Positions 16,478-25,668 are shown, counted from the first letter of the stretch. The stretch: DNA of 64,000 nucleotides from Planctomycetota bacterium (GCA_016873215.1 VGXU01000006.1:1-64000), one strand, 5' to 3'. Notes: generated by a model from the sequence alone, not told the origin. Numbers and translations: made by a program.

Positions 16478-17076
16478 ACCCGGCCTATACAAAAAGCCTC
16501 AACAATCTTATTGAGCAGTTCGCCAAACTCCCCGGCATAGGCCCAAAGACCGCCGAACGCCTCGTGTTCCATATTCTCAAATCCGACGCCCCCGAAGCGC
16601 TGGCGCTGGCCGAGGCGATTTCGGATGTGAAAAAAAATATCCGTCAGTGCAAAATCTGCTATAACCTGGCCGAGTCGGATACCTGCCCCATTTGCGCCGA
16701 TCCCAAACGCGATAAATCCATCATCTGTGTCGTGGAACAGCCCAAAGACGTCATCGGTCTGGAAAAGACGGGCCTGTGCAAATGGGTTTATCACGTCCTT
16801 AACGGCCATATCGCGCCGCTCGAAGGCGTCGAACCAGCGGATTTGACCATCGATGCGCTGACAAAACGCGTCCGCGCCGGCGGGGTACAGGAAGTCGTTA
16901 TGGCAACCAACCCCAACCTCGAAGGCGACGGCACGGCTTTGTATATTCATTCGCTCCTGTCGGGTCTGAATGTCAAAATAACCCGTCTGGCCAGAGGCCT
17001 GCCCGCCGGCTCGACCATCGAATATGCAAGCGGCAATATCCTCGCAGACGCTATTCTCGGCAGAAGCCCCCTGTAA
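16474..17076 (+). CDS. recR: Recombination mediator RecR
   Basis: 200 residues, standard length. RecR works with RecO and RecF to load RecA on gaps. The N-terminal helix-hairpin-helix contains KLPGIGPKTAERL; the zinc finger is CKICYNLAESDTCPIC; the Toprim domain follows with CVVEQPKDVIGLEKTG and ATNPNLEGDGTALY. The start overlaps the dnaX stop by ATGA, indicating translational coupling. Confidence 0.96.
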   Translation: MNPAYTKSLNNLIEQFAKLPGIGPKTAERLVFHILKSDAPEALALAEAISDVKKNIRQCKICYNLAESDTCPICADPKRDKSIICVVEQPKDVIGLEKTGLCKWVYHVLNGHIAPLEGVEPADLTIDALTKRVRAGGVQEVVMATNPNLEGDGTALYIHSLLSGLNVKITRLARGLPAGSTIEYASGNILADAILGRSPL

Positions 17077-17193
17077 TACACCTGAGTTTTTCCAGAAAAA
17101 AAGCGATTTTTTTCCGCCTTTCGGGTATAATAGGAACAAACGTCCCAAACAGGACTAAAACTGTGGATGTAAATCTCCGAAATTAATTCAGAT

Positions 17194-18657
17194 ATGAAAC
17201 TGTCGTTCAACAACCAGATGCGAATGGAACAGCGGATGAAGCTGGCTCCTCGAATGATTCAGTCGATGGAGGTGCTTCAACTGCCGCTGCTGGCGCTGCA
17301 GGAAAAAATCGAGGCCGAGCTCAACAGCAATCCCGTACTGGAACTGGCGGATGAACCCCCCACATCGCCCGAAGACGTCCCGACCAAACCCGAAGAAAAT
17401 CCGGACGACCGCGAATTGGTCGTCCGTGAGGATTCCGACCGCGTGGAGGACTTTCAGCGGCTGGAAAATGTCGCCGATGAGTTTGAGGATTACTTTGAAG
17501 GGTATTCTTATCGGGCCGCGCGCAATGACGGCGAGCCGGACAAAAAAATGGAGGCGATGCAGAATACCGCCGCCGGTGAAATATCACTGCACGATTCACT
17601 CCGCGAACAGTGGCGCCTCGTCGAGACGTCGGATTTGGTCAAGGCCGCCGGCGATTTGATTATCGACTACATCGACGAAAAAGGTTATCTGTCCGTCCGC
17701 CTCGAACAGCTTCACAATAAAGACAAATATCCCTTCGGCCTCGACGAATTAAACACCGCCCTTCGCCTGATTCAAAAACTCGAACCCGCCGGCGTCGGCG
17801 CTCGCGACCTCCGCGAATGTCTCCTGCTCCAGATGGAGCAGTTCCCGGAAGATATGTCGTTCGAGATGGAATTGGTCGGCCGGCACTGGAATGACCTGCT
17901 CGAAAATCATCTGCCGCAGATCGCCAAAAAAATGAATACCACCGTCGAGCGTATCGCCAAAGCCATCGAGCGGATGAGCAAATTTGACTCCTCTCCCGGC
18001 CTCGTCGTCGGCCGCAGCGAAAATCATCCCATTACCGCCGATGTCATCATCGAGCCGGACGGGCAGGGCGGCTATCAGGTCTATCTGGCCGAGACTCGGA
18101 TGCCCAGCCTGCGCGTCAACCAGTTTTACCGCAAGATGGTCAAAGACCGCGGCGTTGACGAAAACACCCGACAGTTCCTGCAGAAAAACATCCTCTCCGC
18201 CCAGTGGTTTATGGACGCTATCGAGCAGCGAAAGCAAACGCTGCTGCGCGTCGCCCGGGCTGTCGTGGATTATCAGAAGGAGTTTTTCGACAAGGGCAAA
18301 CTGTTCCTGAAACCCCTGCCGATGGCGACGATTGCCGCCCAGGTTGGCGTGCATATCGCCACCATCTCCCGCGCCGTATCGGGCAAATATGTGCAGTCGC
18401 CGCAGGGCATTTTGCCGCTGCGCAGTTTCTTCAGCGGCGGCACCGAGGATGACCAGGGCCGTGAAATGAGCTATGACGCCGTCAAGGCGAAACTGGAAGA
18501 GATTGTCGCCGCCGAGGACAAGGCCAACCCGTTGAGCGACGATGACCTCCGCAAAAAGCTGACCGAAGCCGGGATGGGCCACATCGCCCGCCGAACCGTC
18601 GCCAAATACCGTTCCATTCTCAACATCCCCACCGCCCGCTTCCGCAAGAAGTATTAG
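17194..18657 (+). CDS. rpoN: RNA polymerase sigma-54 factor
   Basis: 487 residues. Region I is Gln/Leu-rich (MRMEQRMKLAPRMIQSMEVLQL, ALQEKIEAELNSNPVLE) and is the target of activator ATPases. An acidic linker covers about residues 50-110. The core-binding part includes LEPAGVGARDLRECLLLQ. The C-terminus has LPLRSFFSGG and the RpoN box ARRTVAKYR, which contacts the -24 promoter element. No activator or PTS-like gene is adjacent, so its regulon is not indicated locally. Confidence 0.96.
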   Translation: MKLSFNNQMRMEQRMKLAPRMIQSMEVLQLPLLALQEKIEAELNSNPVLELADEPPTSPEDVPTKPEENPDDRELVVREDSDRVEDFQRLENVADEFEDYFEGYSYRAARNDGEPDKKMEAMQNTAAGEISLHDSLREQWRLVETSDLVKAAGDLIIDYIDEKGYLSVRLEQLHNKDKYPFGLDELNTALRLIQKLEPAGVGARDLRECLLLQMEQFPEDMSFEMELVGRHWNDLLENHLPQIAKKMNTTVERIAKAIERMSKFDSSPGLVVGRSENHPITADVIIEPDGQGGYQVYLAETRMPSLRVNQFYRKMVKDRGVDENTRQFLQKNILSAQWFMDAIEQRKQTLLRVARAVVDYQKEFFDKGKLFLKPLPMATIAAQVGVHIATISRAVSGKYVQSPQGILPLRSFFSGGTEDDQGREMSYDAVKAKLEEIVAAEDKANPLSDDDLRKKLTEAGMGHIARRTVAKYRSILNIPTARFRKKY

Positions 18658-19282
18658 TCGAATTATTAAGGTCCTGTTAAGATTGGGTTCGTTTCGTTTT
18701 TTTGGCTAACTTCTTGGCCTCCTTTCTGGGTTTTTGATATTGATAACGCACATTTGGTCGTGAGAAAATTGGGTTCGTTTTGCCAAAATTGTCGCAAGTC
18801 AATTTTGAAAGGCAAAAGTGAAAAGGCGAAAGTGTGGAGTTGACGAGGCCGACGGCTAAAATAAGCAGACCGCTGGCCTTATAAAGGAGATTTGGGGTGA
18901 CGGTTTTCTTGTTTTGCCATGTTTTTTAAAAACATAATGTCTATACTCCTTTCTGGGTCTTAAAAACAGCCCTCTATTTTTATTAGCCACTTGCGTGTTG
19001 GTGTCGAAAATTGGCGATTCCTGGATGGCGAAAAAGCTGTAACTCTTTATTTGGTCAAGGGTTAAGCATTTATCGAATTTTAGAAGATAGCAGAATAGTG
19101 CTATCGCAATAAGTTTTATCTGGATAAAACGTGTTGCGAATTGACGATTGACGATTTGGGGGATTGAGAATGCAGAAATTGTAGATTGTAAAGGGTAGGT
19201 GAGGAGAGTATGATATGGGCGAAAGGTGATTCGGTCTTAGCGTTCAGTAAAGGGCGAAGATTTTTTACATCATTGATGATAT
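18658..19282. other. Noncoding, repeat-bearing region after rpoN
   Basis: No gene is supported on either strand in these 625 bp. The minus strand of 18680-18785 can be read as a low-complexity string containing KTNPI and KTKRTQ-like phrases, which looks like a recurring noncoding repeat family and not a protein. Other features are two copies of a TCCTTTCTGGGT motif (18722 and 18951 regions) and AT-rich stretches near 19140-19200. This appears to be decayed DNA leading into the dinD remnant. Confidence 0.5.
18682..18780 (+). repeat. Pair of 13-bp direct repeats
   Basis: ATTGGGTTCGTTT occurs at 18682-18694 and again at 18768-18780, 86 bp apart. The second copy continues TTGCC while the first continues CGTTTT. 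Confidence 0.7.
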
Positions 19283-19579
19283 ATGAAAGACAGCAATATG
19301 GGTGAAAATCAAAAACAACAAGAACCATTTGGCGTCTTGTGGAAACATGGCTTCCTCATAGTGATTTTGTGCCTCCTGACATGGAATATCTTCTTATTGA
19401 TCAGGATGCTGAAATCAGGTTACAGCGGTGAAAAATATGGCAATATGGTTGTGGTGCTTATGCTGCTCTTTAATCATGCGGCGTTCTATTACACCTCTTC
19501 CGGGCGATGGAGCAAGATCATGAAAACAATTGCCTGTGTATGGACAGTGGTTGGTTGTATTTACATATTTACCAGATGA
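19283..19579 (+). CDS. Hypothetical small membrane protein
   Basis: 98 residues with three hydrophobic segments, about residues 24-41 (FLIVILCLLTWNIFLLI), 53-70 (MVVVLMLLFNHAAFYY) and 80-96 (IMKTIACVWTVVGCIYIF). There is no clear ribosome-binding site and no family that I recognise. It lies between decayed DNA and a broken dinD, so expression is uncertain. A later in-frame Met (19298) is an alternative start. Confidence 0.45.
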   Translation: MKDSNMGENQKQQEPFGVLWKHGFLIVILCLLTWNIFLLIRMLKSGYSGEKYGNMVVVLMLLFNHAAFYYTSSGRWSKIMKTIACVWTVVGCIYIFTR

Positions 19580-19617
19580 AGAGGAAAATGGGCGAAAGTT
19601 AAAATTGGAAATAGTGA

Positions 19618-20202
19618 ATATCCGACCATTTTGTTGATACCAACAAAATGGTCGAACTTGGTTCGGGTAGCCAGCGGCAGGTTGACGATATTATGCTAAC
19701 TCGTTACGCCTGTTATCTAATTGCTCAAAACGGCGACCCGTCCAAAGACCCGCTTAATTTCGCACAGACTTATTTTGCCGTTCTGACCCGAAAACAGGAA
19801 ATTATTGAAAAGCGAATCGCCGAAATTGAACGCCTCAACGCACGTCGAAAGCCAAGCCTGTCCGAAAAAGAATTGTCGGGAATCATCTACGAAAGATTGT
19901 CCGATGAAAAATCCTTTGCACGTATTCGCAGCAAAGGAGATATGGCATTATTCGGCGGGAAAACGACCGAATAGATGAAACAAAAACTCAACGTTCCCCA
20001 GTCGAGAGCGTTGGCGGATTTTCTGCCGACTATTACCATCAAGGCCAAAGACTTCGCTCATGAGATAACCAATTCCAATATCAATCGCTGCGATATGCGG
20101 ACGGAAGCGGGCATCACGCGGGAACATGTACAAAATAATCAGGAAGTCGGGAAACTTCTCGTCAAACGAAATATTCAGCCGGAGAAACTGCCGGCGGCGT
20201 AA
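19618..20202 (+). pseudogene. dinD: Broken dinD (DNA-damage-inducible protein D)
   Basis: The translation HFVDTNKMVELGSGSQRQ, LTRYACYLIAQNGDPSKDP, FAQTYFAVLTRKQE, then KSFARIRSKGDMALFGGKTTE matches the DinD/RhuM-like family. The first ~60 residues are missing: the frame opens only at 19618 after a TGA. An in-frame TAG at 19972-19974 splits the gene (KTTE, stop, MKQKLN). A TAA at 20200-20202 falls where the family continues PPEEDLKKL; the following codons read DLKKIGG, so GAA-to-TAA is the likely change. Lesions at the start and at two internal codons make it a pseudogene. Family function in DNA-damage response is poorly defined. Confidence 0.85.
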
Positions 20203-20265
20203 GATTTAAAAAAGATTGGGGGGTGATGCTATCGTGTCGCTTGCGCTCCACGCTTCTGTTTTTGA

Positions 20266-21234
20266 TTATTTGTTTTGGAGGAACTGGATGAGGCGGTAAA
20301 GGGTGGTGTTGCAGGGGGTGGGGATATGATGGATCTCGGCGAGTTTGAGGATTTGGCCGGTGAGGGCTTCGATTTCGGTTTTCTTGCCGGCCTTGAGGTC
20401 CTGCAGTGTCGATGAATGATGGGCCGCGGTGGGTGGCACGAGCTTATTATAAAACACGTCTTCATATTGCTTCGCGGTTTGCCAATGGGTACTGAATCCA
20501 GCGGCAGTCATCACAGTATAAATTTCCTCGATGATGGTATTCATAATTTCGCGTGTATCGGGCGAGGCGGCCAATGTGCCGTAGGGTACGCCGAGGATGG
20601 CGCCAAGCGGATTGAGGGCGCAATTGTAAAGCATCTTGGCCCAGAGGTCTTTTTCGATATCGGCAGTAGTGATACAGGGGATGCCGCCGGAGTTGATTCC
20701 CGCCGCCAGCGGTTCAACGGCGGCCAGAGGATTGTCGAACAGGGAACCGATGTGGATGGCGTCGGCGTGGACGGTGATTTCGACAGCGTGCGGGGCGGTG
20801 CGTGTGAAGCCGGTGATGACGCGGGCGCTGTAGATTTTCTGTTTGGGAAAGCGGGCGGTGAAGATTTCGGCGTTGCCCCAGCCGTTCTGAAACAGGACGA
20901 TGACGCCGGCAGGGGTGAGGATATGGCGGTAATCGTGCAATTCTTTAGCGGCGGCGGCTGTACCGTGGGATTTGGTGCAGACGAGGATGAGGTCATACGT
21001 TCGGTCGTTGAAGTCGTCGAGCGAGGCGGAGGCGGTAAAGCGTGACGGGTCTGCGGTGTACTGTCCGAACAGCCCCGTGCGGATGAGGCCGTGCCGGCGC
21101 AGGCTGTCGGCGGTATCGGGGCGGGCGAGGATGTCAAGTTTAGCGCCGGCCTTGAGCAGGCAGGATGCGATGCCGAGGCCGACAGCTCCGGCACCATAGA
21201 TAAGAATGTTCGTGTCTATGATTTCGGTTTTCAT
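20266..21234 (-). CDS. 2-dehydropantoate 2-reductase (ketopantoate reductase) family
   Basis: 322 residues. The N-terminal Rossmann domain begins ILIYGAGAVGLGIASCLLKAG, and LILVCTKSHGTAAAAKEL follows as in PanE/ApbA proteins. The C-terminal helical domain contains DLWAKMLYNCALNPLGAILGVPYG, matching the family segment with the catalytic Lys and conserved Asn. PanE reduces ketopantoate with NADPH for pantothenate and CoA synthesis. No other pantothenate genes are nearby, and paralogues of this family act on other 2-oxo acids, so no symbol is given. Confidence 0.82.
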   Translation of the reverse strand: MKTEIIDTNILIYGAGAVGLGIASCLLKAGAKLDILARPDTADSLRRHGLIRTGLFGQYTADPSRFTASASLDDFNDRTYDLILVCTKSHGTAAAAKELHDYRHILTPAGVIVLFQNGWGNAEIFTARFPKQKIYSARVITGFTRTAPHAVEITVHADAIHIGSLFDNPLAAVEPLAAGINSGGIPCITTADIEKDLWAKMLYNCALNPLGAILGVPYGTLAASPDTREIMNTIIEEIYTVMTAAGFSTHWQTAKQYEDVFYNKLVPPTAAHHSSTLQDLKAGKKTEIEALTGQILKLAEIHHIPTPCNTTLYRLIQFLQNK

Positions 21235-21372
21235 AGTATGTGTTATTCAAACATAAAATCAGTGTTTGTGCAAATGTCTGTTATGGAAAATAAGGGCTGG
21301 TCAACTGTTGTAAAAGCGGGTATGATATGTTTCAAATTTAAAAGACAAAATTCAAAAGGTAAAATTAAGGAT

Positions 21373-21415
21373 CCGCCTTCGTTAACACTACGGCGGGGCA
21401 AGCGGCCCGATGGGC
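21373..21415 (+). repeat. Two adjacent palindromes in an intergenic region
   Basis: CCGCCTTCGT-TAAC-ACTACGGCGG (21373-21396; 8 of 10 arm positions pair) is followed by GGCCC-GAT-GGGCC (21403-21415). The region 21235-21478 carries no supported gene. There is no T-run, so these look more like repeat palindromes than a terminator. Confidence 0.4.
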
Positions 21416-21478
21416 CGGGCTAATGGCGACAAAAAGAGAGAAGGCAGAAGTCGGCGGGTGAGAAACGGATTTATCGGC

Positions 21479-22348
21479 ATGAATGATACAAAGACGATAT
21501 ATGTAGTCAGCGACCTGCACATGGGCGACGGCGGGCCGAGGGACAATTTCGCGTTTGACAACAAGGCGCAACAGTTTTCGCTGTTTCTGGATATGGTGGA
21601 GGAGCAAGGCGGTGAGTTGTTTGTGCTGGGCGATTTGTTTGAGTTCTGGCAGGCGAATATCGGGCGGGCGATGAAGGAGCGGATGCCGTTTCTTGACCGG
21701 CTGGCGCGAATGCAGACGCGATACGTCATTGGCAACCACGATGCGGATTTTGAGGAGCTTGCCGGAACGGGGTTGCTGAATCATCCGTTTTTTGAGCGGA
21801 TGAGCGGGCCGTTTAGCCGGAGGATCGGCGGCAGGGAATTTCAATTCATGCACGGGCACGAGTTGGACCCATTCAACCGCGATGGGACGCCAGGGTGGGG
21901 ACGGATACTGGCGATTTTCGCAGGGATTATCGAAGACCGCAAGGGTTCGCCGCTGCTGTCGGCGGGCGGTTTTACGGAGAAGTCGCTGCTGCGGCTGGGA
22001 CGCGGATTTATGTGGCTGTGGAATTTGTCTGTCAACCGTTTAGAGAAAAGCCAGACGCGGCAGAATCCGCCTGATTTTGAGCAGTCTTTGACGCCGGCGC
22101 AGTCCCCGGAGAAAGTCAAAGGGATATTGGCGCTGTATCAAAAAGATCGGCTGCAAAAGGGATATGACGTGCTGGTGGCGGGTCATACACATCAGGCGGG
22201 CGGTCAGGGCGGGTGGTATTATAACAGCGGGTGCTGGGTGGGGCTTCGAAATCATTTTCTACGGATTGAGTCGGACGCGAGCGTTTTTGTGTGTGAATGG
22301 AAGAACGGCCAGGGCCAGGTGATCGACGGCCCGGAAGAAAATCAATAG
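21479..22348 (+). CDS. Metallophosphoesterase, UDP-2,3-diacylglucosamine hydrolase-like
   Basis: 289 residues from the ATG at 21479; an upstream in-frame ATG at 21410 would add a basic, unconserved leader. The calcineurin-like metal-binding motifs appear in order: VSDLHMGD, LGDLFEFW, VIGNHDAD, MHGHELDP and VAGHTHQAG. LFEFW and the HGHE spacing resemble LpxH-type enzymes that hydrolyse UDP-2,3-diacylglucosamine in lipid A synthesis, but other phosphoesterases share them. It opens a four-gene plus-strand run with corA, a UPF0316 protein and a DHH phosphoesterase (gaps 24-40 bp). Confidence 0.82.
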   Translation: MNDTKTIYVVSDLHMGDGGPRDNFAFDNKAQQFSLFLDMVEEQGGELFVLGDLFEFWQANIGRAMKERMPFLDRLARMQTRYVIGNHDADFEELAGTGLLNHPFFERMSGPFSRRIGGREFQFMHGHELDPFNRDGTPGWGRILAIFAGIIEDRKGSPLLSAGGFTEKSLLRLGRGFMWLWNLSVNRLEKSQTRQNPPDFEQSLTPAQSPEKVKGILALYQKDRLQKGYDVLVAGHTHQAGGQGGWYYNSGCWVGLRNHFLRIESDASVFVCEWKNGQGQVIDGPEENQ

Positions 22349-22372
22349 GACAGGTCTGAAAGGAATCGGGCA

Positions 22373-23473
22373 ATGCTGAAAAAGAAAGTCAAGCAGGTGA
22401 TTCGTCCGCTGCGGCTGATTCGGGGCAATCTTCAAAAAGCCGGTCTGGCGCCGGGGACGGTGGTTTATGCCGGAGAGAAAGCTCCGCAGCCGGTGAAAAT
22501 CTCGCTGATGGATTATGACGCCAACACGTTCAAGGAACATACGCCTTCCACGATCGAAGAGGTGTTTGATTACAAAACAACTCTGACGACAACGTGGATT
22601 AATATTGACGGCCTTAGTGATGTCAGCGTAGTGGAAAAAATCGGCAAACATTTCGACCTTCATCCCCTGGTACTGGAGGATATTGCCGTGCCGAGCCAGC
22701 GTTCGAAGGTGGAGGATTATGACGACTATTTGTTTATCGTTTTGCGGATGCTGCGGTTTGACCACACGAAGAATGAAATAATAAACGAGCAGGTGTCGAT
22801 GATATTGCGGGACCGCTGCCTGATTACATTTCAGGAAATGGTCGGCGACGTGTTTGATCAAATTCGCGACCGGCTGCGAAATAACAAGGGGCGGGCGCGA
22901 AAGATGTCGGTGGATTACCTGGCTTATTGCCTGATTGACGCCATCGTGGACTATTATTTTGTGATCCTGGATACATACGGCGAACGGATTGAGAAACTTG
23001 AAGATGATCTGCTCGATAATCCCGGTCAGCAGATTATTGGCCCGATTCACGAATTTAAGCGGGAATTGACGATGCTGCGAAAATGTGTCTGGCCGATGCG
23101 GGAACTGGCCAGTGCGATACAGCGCTCGGAAAACGAGTTGATTGCTGATTCCACGCGGGTTTATTTTCGAGACGTGTACGACCACACTATCCAGATTATC
23201 GATACGATTGAAAGTCTTCGTGACGTGGTGGCCAGCCTGCTCGAAATTTATTTGTCGAGCATGAGCAATCGGATGAATGCCCAGATGAAGATGCTGACGC
23301 TGATTGCGACGATATTTATGCCGTTGAGCTTTTTGACCGGCGTCTATGGGATGAATTTTGAGCATTTCCCGGAACTGCGCAGTTCGTGGACCTATCCGTA
23401 CGGTTTCTGGACTCTGATTGTGCTTGTGGCGACTACCATGGTGATCGTGTTTAAGCGGCAGAAATGGTTATAA
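22373..23473 (+). CDS. corA: CorA-type magnesium/cobalt transporter
   Basis: 366 residues. The large N-terminal cytoplasmic domain is followed by a long helix (residues about 225-300) and two membrane segments at the C-terminus (LTLIATIFMPLSFLTGVYGMNF and YGFWTLIVLVATTMVIVF). The YGMNF loop is the signature ion-selectivity motif, and the protein ends in basic residues (KRQKWL) as CorA proteins do. GAAAGGAAT precedes the ATG. It imports divalent cations as a pentamer. Confidence 0.94.
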   Translation: MLKKKVKQVIRPLRLIRGNLQKAGLAPGTVVYAGEKAPQPVKISLMDYDANTFKEHTPSTIEEVFDYKTTLTTTWINIDGLSDVSVVEKIGKHFDLHPLVLEDIAVPSQRSKVEDYDDYLFIVLRMLRFDHTKNEIINEQVSMILRDRCLITFQEMVGDVFDQIRDRLRNNKGRARKMSVDYLAYCLIDAIVDYYFVILDTYGERIEKLEDDLLDNPGQQIIGPIHEFKRELTMLRKCVWPMRELASAIQRSENELIADSTRVYFRDVYDHTIQIIDTIESLRDVVASLLEIYLSSMSNRMNAQMKMLTLIATIFMPLSFLTGVYGMNFEHFPELRSSWTYPYGFWTLIVLVATTMVIVFKRQKWL

Positions 23474-23513
23474 CGGTGACACCGGCCGGGATATAGAAAC
23501 AGGAAAAAGCATA

Positions 23514-24125
23514 ATGATGGAAATGGTGCCATTTATACCGCTTGCGGACAGTACGTGGTTTTCGTGGGGCGTGCTGCCGCTGCTGATTTTTATGGCCCGC
23601 ATCTGCGACGTGACCATCGGGACGGCCCGGGTGATATTTGTCACCCGCGGCTATAAATATCTGGCGGCGGTTGCGGGATTTTTTGAGGTTTTAATCTGGA
23701 TTGTCGTCATCGGACAGATTATGCAGAATTTATCCAATCCTGTTTGTTATATTGCCTACGCCGCCGGGTTTGCCACGGGTAATTACGTCGGCATCCGCCT
23801 GGCGGAAAAGATGTCGCTGGGGTTTGTTGTGGTACGCGTTATGTTTAATCAGGATATTGACAAGCTGATGGCGTCAATTCGAGAGGCGGGCTACGGCGTG
23901 ACGTGTTTTGACGGGCAGGGGGCATACGGGCCGGTCAAGGAAATTTTTACCGTGGTTTCGCGCCGGCAGGTGAGGGATTTTCTGGGTATCATCAAGACTT
24001 TTCAACCCAACGCCTTTTACCTGATTGAAGAAATCGGCACGGTCAGCAAAGATTACCCGGTGTCTAAAAAGGATTTATTTGACGGCCTATTGACCGGGTT
24101 TCGTCCGTTTCGAAAAGGGAAATAA
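23514..24125 (+). CDS. UPF0316/DUF2179-type membrane protein
   Basis: 203 residues. Three hydrophobic segments cover about residues 18-105, including ICDVTIGTARVIFVTRGYKYLAA and AYAAGFATGNYVGIRLAE, which match the UPF0316 pattern. The soluble C-terminal part (residues 110-190) is the DUF2179-like domain (GYGVTCFDGQGAYGPVKEIFTVVSRRQ). Its biochemical role is not established. Its place between corA and a DHH phosphoesterase is suggestive but does not define a function. Confidence 0.85.
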   Translation: MMEMVPFIPLADSTWFSWGVLPLLIFMARICDVTIGTARVIFVTRGYKYLAAVAGFFEVLIWIVVIGQIMQNLSNPVCYIAYAAGFATGNYVGIRLAEKMSLGFVVVRVMFNQDIDKLMASIREAGYGVTCFDGQGAYGPVKEIFTVVSRRQVRDFLGIIKTFQPNAFYLIEEIGTVSKDYPVSKKDLFDGLLTGFRPFRKGK

Positions 24126-24152
24126 TGCGGGGGTTGTGAACAGCGGGACAAG

Positions 24153-25184
24153 ATGGAAAAGATAGCAAAAAAAATCAGTCAGCTTAAAGAGGTGATCGAA
24201 CACAGCACTACAACGCTGATTGTCTTGCAGGACAATCCTGACCCGGATGCGCTGGCTTCGGCGGCAGCACTGCGAAAATTAGTCAATACGATGGGCGACA
24301 TACAGTGTTCCTTTACTTCCGGCGGAGCGGTGGGACGGGCGGAAAACCGTGCGCTCGTGAAATATCTTGGCTTAAATTTGAGACCGGCGGAACAGGTGGA
24401 ATTCGGTTCGTTTGACCTGATTGCGATGCTGGATACGCAGCCGGGGACAGGAAACAATTGTCTGTCCGCGGATATGGAGCCGGATATTGTGATTGATCAT
24501 CATCCGTGCCGAAAAGATACGCGGCATTGCCGGTTCACCGATATTCGCAGCCAATATGGGGCGACGTCCACAATTTTGACGGAATATCTTTTTGCCGCGA
24601 AAATTGAGCCGGAGCCGCAGGTCGCCACTGCGCTGCTGTATGGCATTCGTTCCGATACGCAGGACCTCGGACGCGATACTACCTCCGCGGATGTGGATGC
24701 GCTGATGAGATTGTATCCCCTGGCCAATAAACGCATGCTAAGCCAGATTCAGAGGGGGTTGGTACGTCGGGAATATTACCGTTTCCTGTCGGTGGCGTTA
24801 AGAGATGCACGGATTTTCGGCAGCACGGTGATTTCGAATCTGGGCGAGGTGGACAATCCAGATATGGTCAGCGAGATGGCGGATTTGCTGCTGCGGGACG
24901 AGCAGATTGAATGGAGTATGTGTTACGGACTTTGCCATGATAAGATTCATTTGTCGATTCGCACGGATGCAGAGATGCCGCCGGCGTCGAAAGTAATTCG
25001 GCACATTGTCGCCCGGCGGGGCGTGGGCGGCGGGCACGAAAGTTATGCCGGCGGCCAGGTTCCCGTCGAGGGACTTAGTAAAAACCAACTGGCTCGGCTT
25101 ACATCTTCGCTGGAAAGGGCGTTTTTAAGGCAAGTCGAGCCGTCCCATGTTCACTCCTCCGGGAAAAAACTGACCGCTTCTTGA
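24153..25184 (+). CDS. DHH-family phosphoesterase (NrnA-like)
   Basis: 343 residues. The DHH domain shows QDNPDPDALASAAAL (metal ligands), IAMLDTQPG and VIDHHPC, the signature motif. The C-terminal DHHA1 domain has HIVARRGVGGGHESYAGGQVP with the GGGH nucleotide-binding motif. Members cleave short RNAs, pAp or cyclic dinucleotides in the cytoplasm, and the exact substrate cannot be read from sequence. It is the last gene of the operon starting at 21479. A T-rich stretch after the stop (25189-25210) may contribute to termination. Confidence 0.88.
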   Translation: MEKIAKKISQLKEVIEHSTTTLIVLQDNPDPDALASAAALRKLVNTMGDIQCSFTSGGAVGRAENRALVKYLGLNLRPAEQVEFGSFDLIAMLDTQPGTGNNCLSADMEPDIVIDHHPCRKDTRHCRFTDIRSQYGATSTILTEYLFAAKIEPEPQVATALLYGIRSDTQDLGRDTTSADVDALMRLYPLANKRMLSQIQRGLVRREYYRFLSVALRDARIFGSTVISNLGEVDNPDMVSEMADLLLRDEQIEWSMCYGLCHDKIHLSIRTDAEMPPASKVIRHIVARRGVGGGHESYAGGQVPVEGLSKNQLARLTSSLERAFLRQVEPSHVHSSGKKLTAS

Positions 25185-25309
25185 TCCGCCTTTTTTTTAT
25201 CTTTTTTTCGATTCTCGGCGAATTTCAGACTTCACGCAGCTTGTTTTTTCGGATAATTTCATGATTTATCGGAGGTTTTGCCCATTCTCGAAAAAAGTCT
25301 GAATTTTGC

Positions 25310-25337
25310 TTGCAAGTCATGCCGAAGGAAGTAAAAT
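25310..25337 (+). promoter_or_regulatory. Putative sigma-70 promoter for rpsU
   Basis: TTGCAA (25310-25315) and TAAAAT (25332-25337) are separated by 16 bp, 75 bp upstream of the rpsU start. An imperfect inverted repeat (AATTTCAGACTT / AAGTCTGAATTT) lies just upstream. Confidence 0.45.
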
Positions 25338-25412
25338 CATAAGTCCTTGTTATATTGAGGACAATTAAAGTATTGTTTTTGAGAAAATTGAAAGGGAAGG
25401 TCGATAAGGCGT

Positions 25413-25607
25413 ATGATTAAGGTGAAGTCCCGTACCGGTGAATCCGTGCAGCAAATGATTAAGCGATTTAAGAAGATGTGCGAAAAAGAAGGCCTGATTC
25501 GCGATATTAAGCGTAACGGCTACTTTGAGAAGCCGTCAGAGAAAGGCCGTCGCAAACGGAGAAAATCGGAACGGATGGCCCGGATTTTCAGTTCGAATCC
25601 CGCCTAA
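25413..25607 (+). CDS. rpsU: 30S ribosomal protein bS21
   Basis: 64 residues, very basic. MIKVKSRTGESVQQMIKRFKK is the classic bS21 start, and the C-terminal KGRRKRRKSERMARI is the RNA-binding helix. It binds near the anti-Shine-Dalgarno region of the small subunit and helps initiation. It is a single-gene unit with its own promoter-like sequence and terminator. Confidence 0.95.
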   Translation: MIKVKSRTGESVQQMIKRFKKMCEKEGLIRDIKRNGYFEKPSEKGRRKRRKSERMARIFSSNPA

Positions 25608-25633
25608 GTCCTTTTTCTTGAATGATATATCAG

Positions 25634-25668
25634 CCGGATGGGAGACTGGAGTCTGTCGTCCGGTTTTT
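25634..25668 (+). terminator. Rho-independent terminator after rpsU
   Basis: CCGGA (25634-25638) pairs with TCCGG (25659-25663), with an inner stem AGACT / AGTCT (25643-25647 and 25650-25654) and a TTTTT run. This excludes the ATG at 25638 as the start of the next gene. Confidence 0.8.

Noticed and set aside
20541-21197. 218-codon open frame on the minus strand within the panE-like gene
   Set aside because: Ser/Pro-rich composition and the different frame mark it as a shadow of the ketopantoate reductase gene.
25225-25310. Inverted repeat AATTTCAGACTT / AAGTCTGAATTT as a riboswitch or terminator
   Set aside because: The loop is about 60 nt with no T-run or conserved core; it may be chance in AT-rich DNA.
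25585-25607. tRNA T-arm-like string GTTCGAATCCC
   Set aside because: It is the last codons of rpsU (FSSNPA); no acceptor or anticodon arms surround it.
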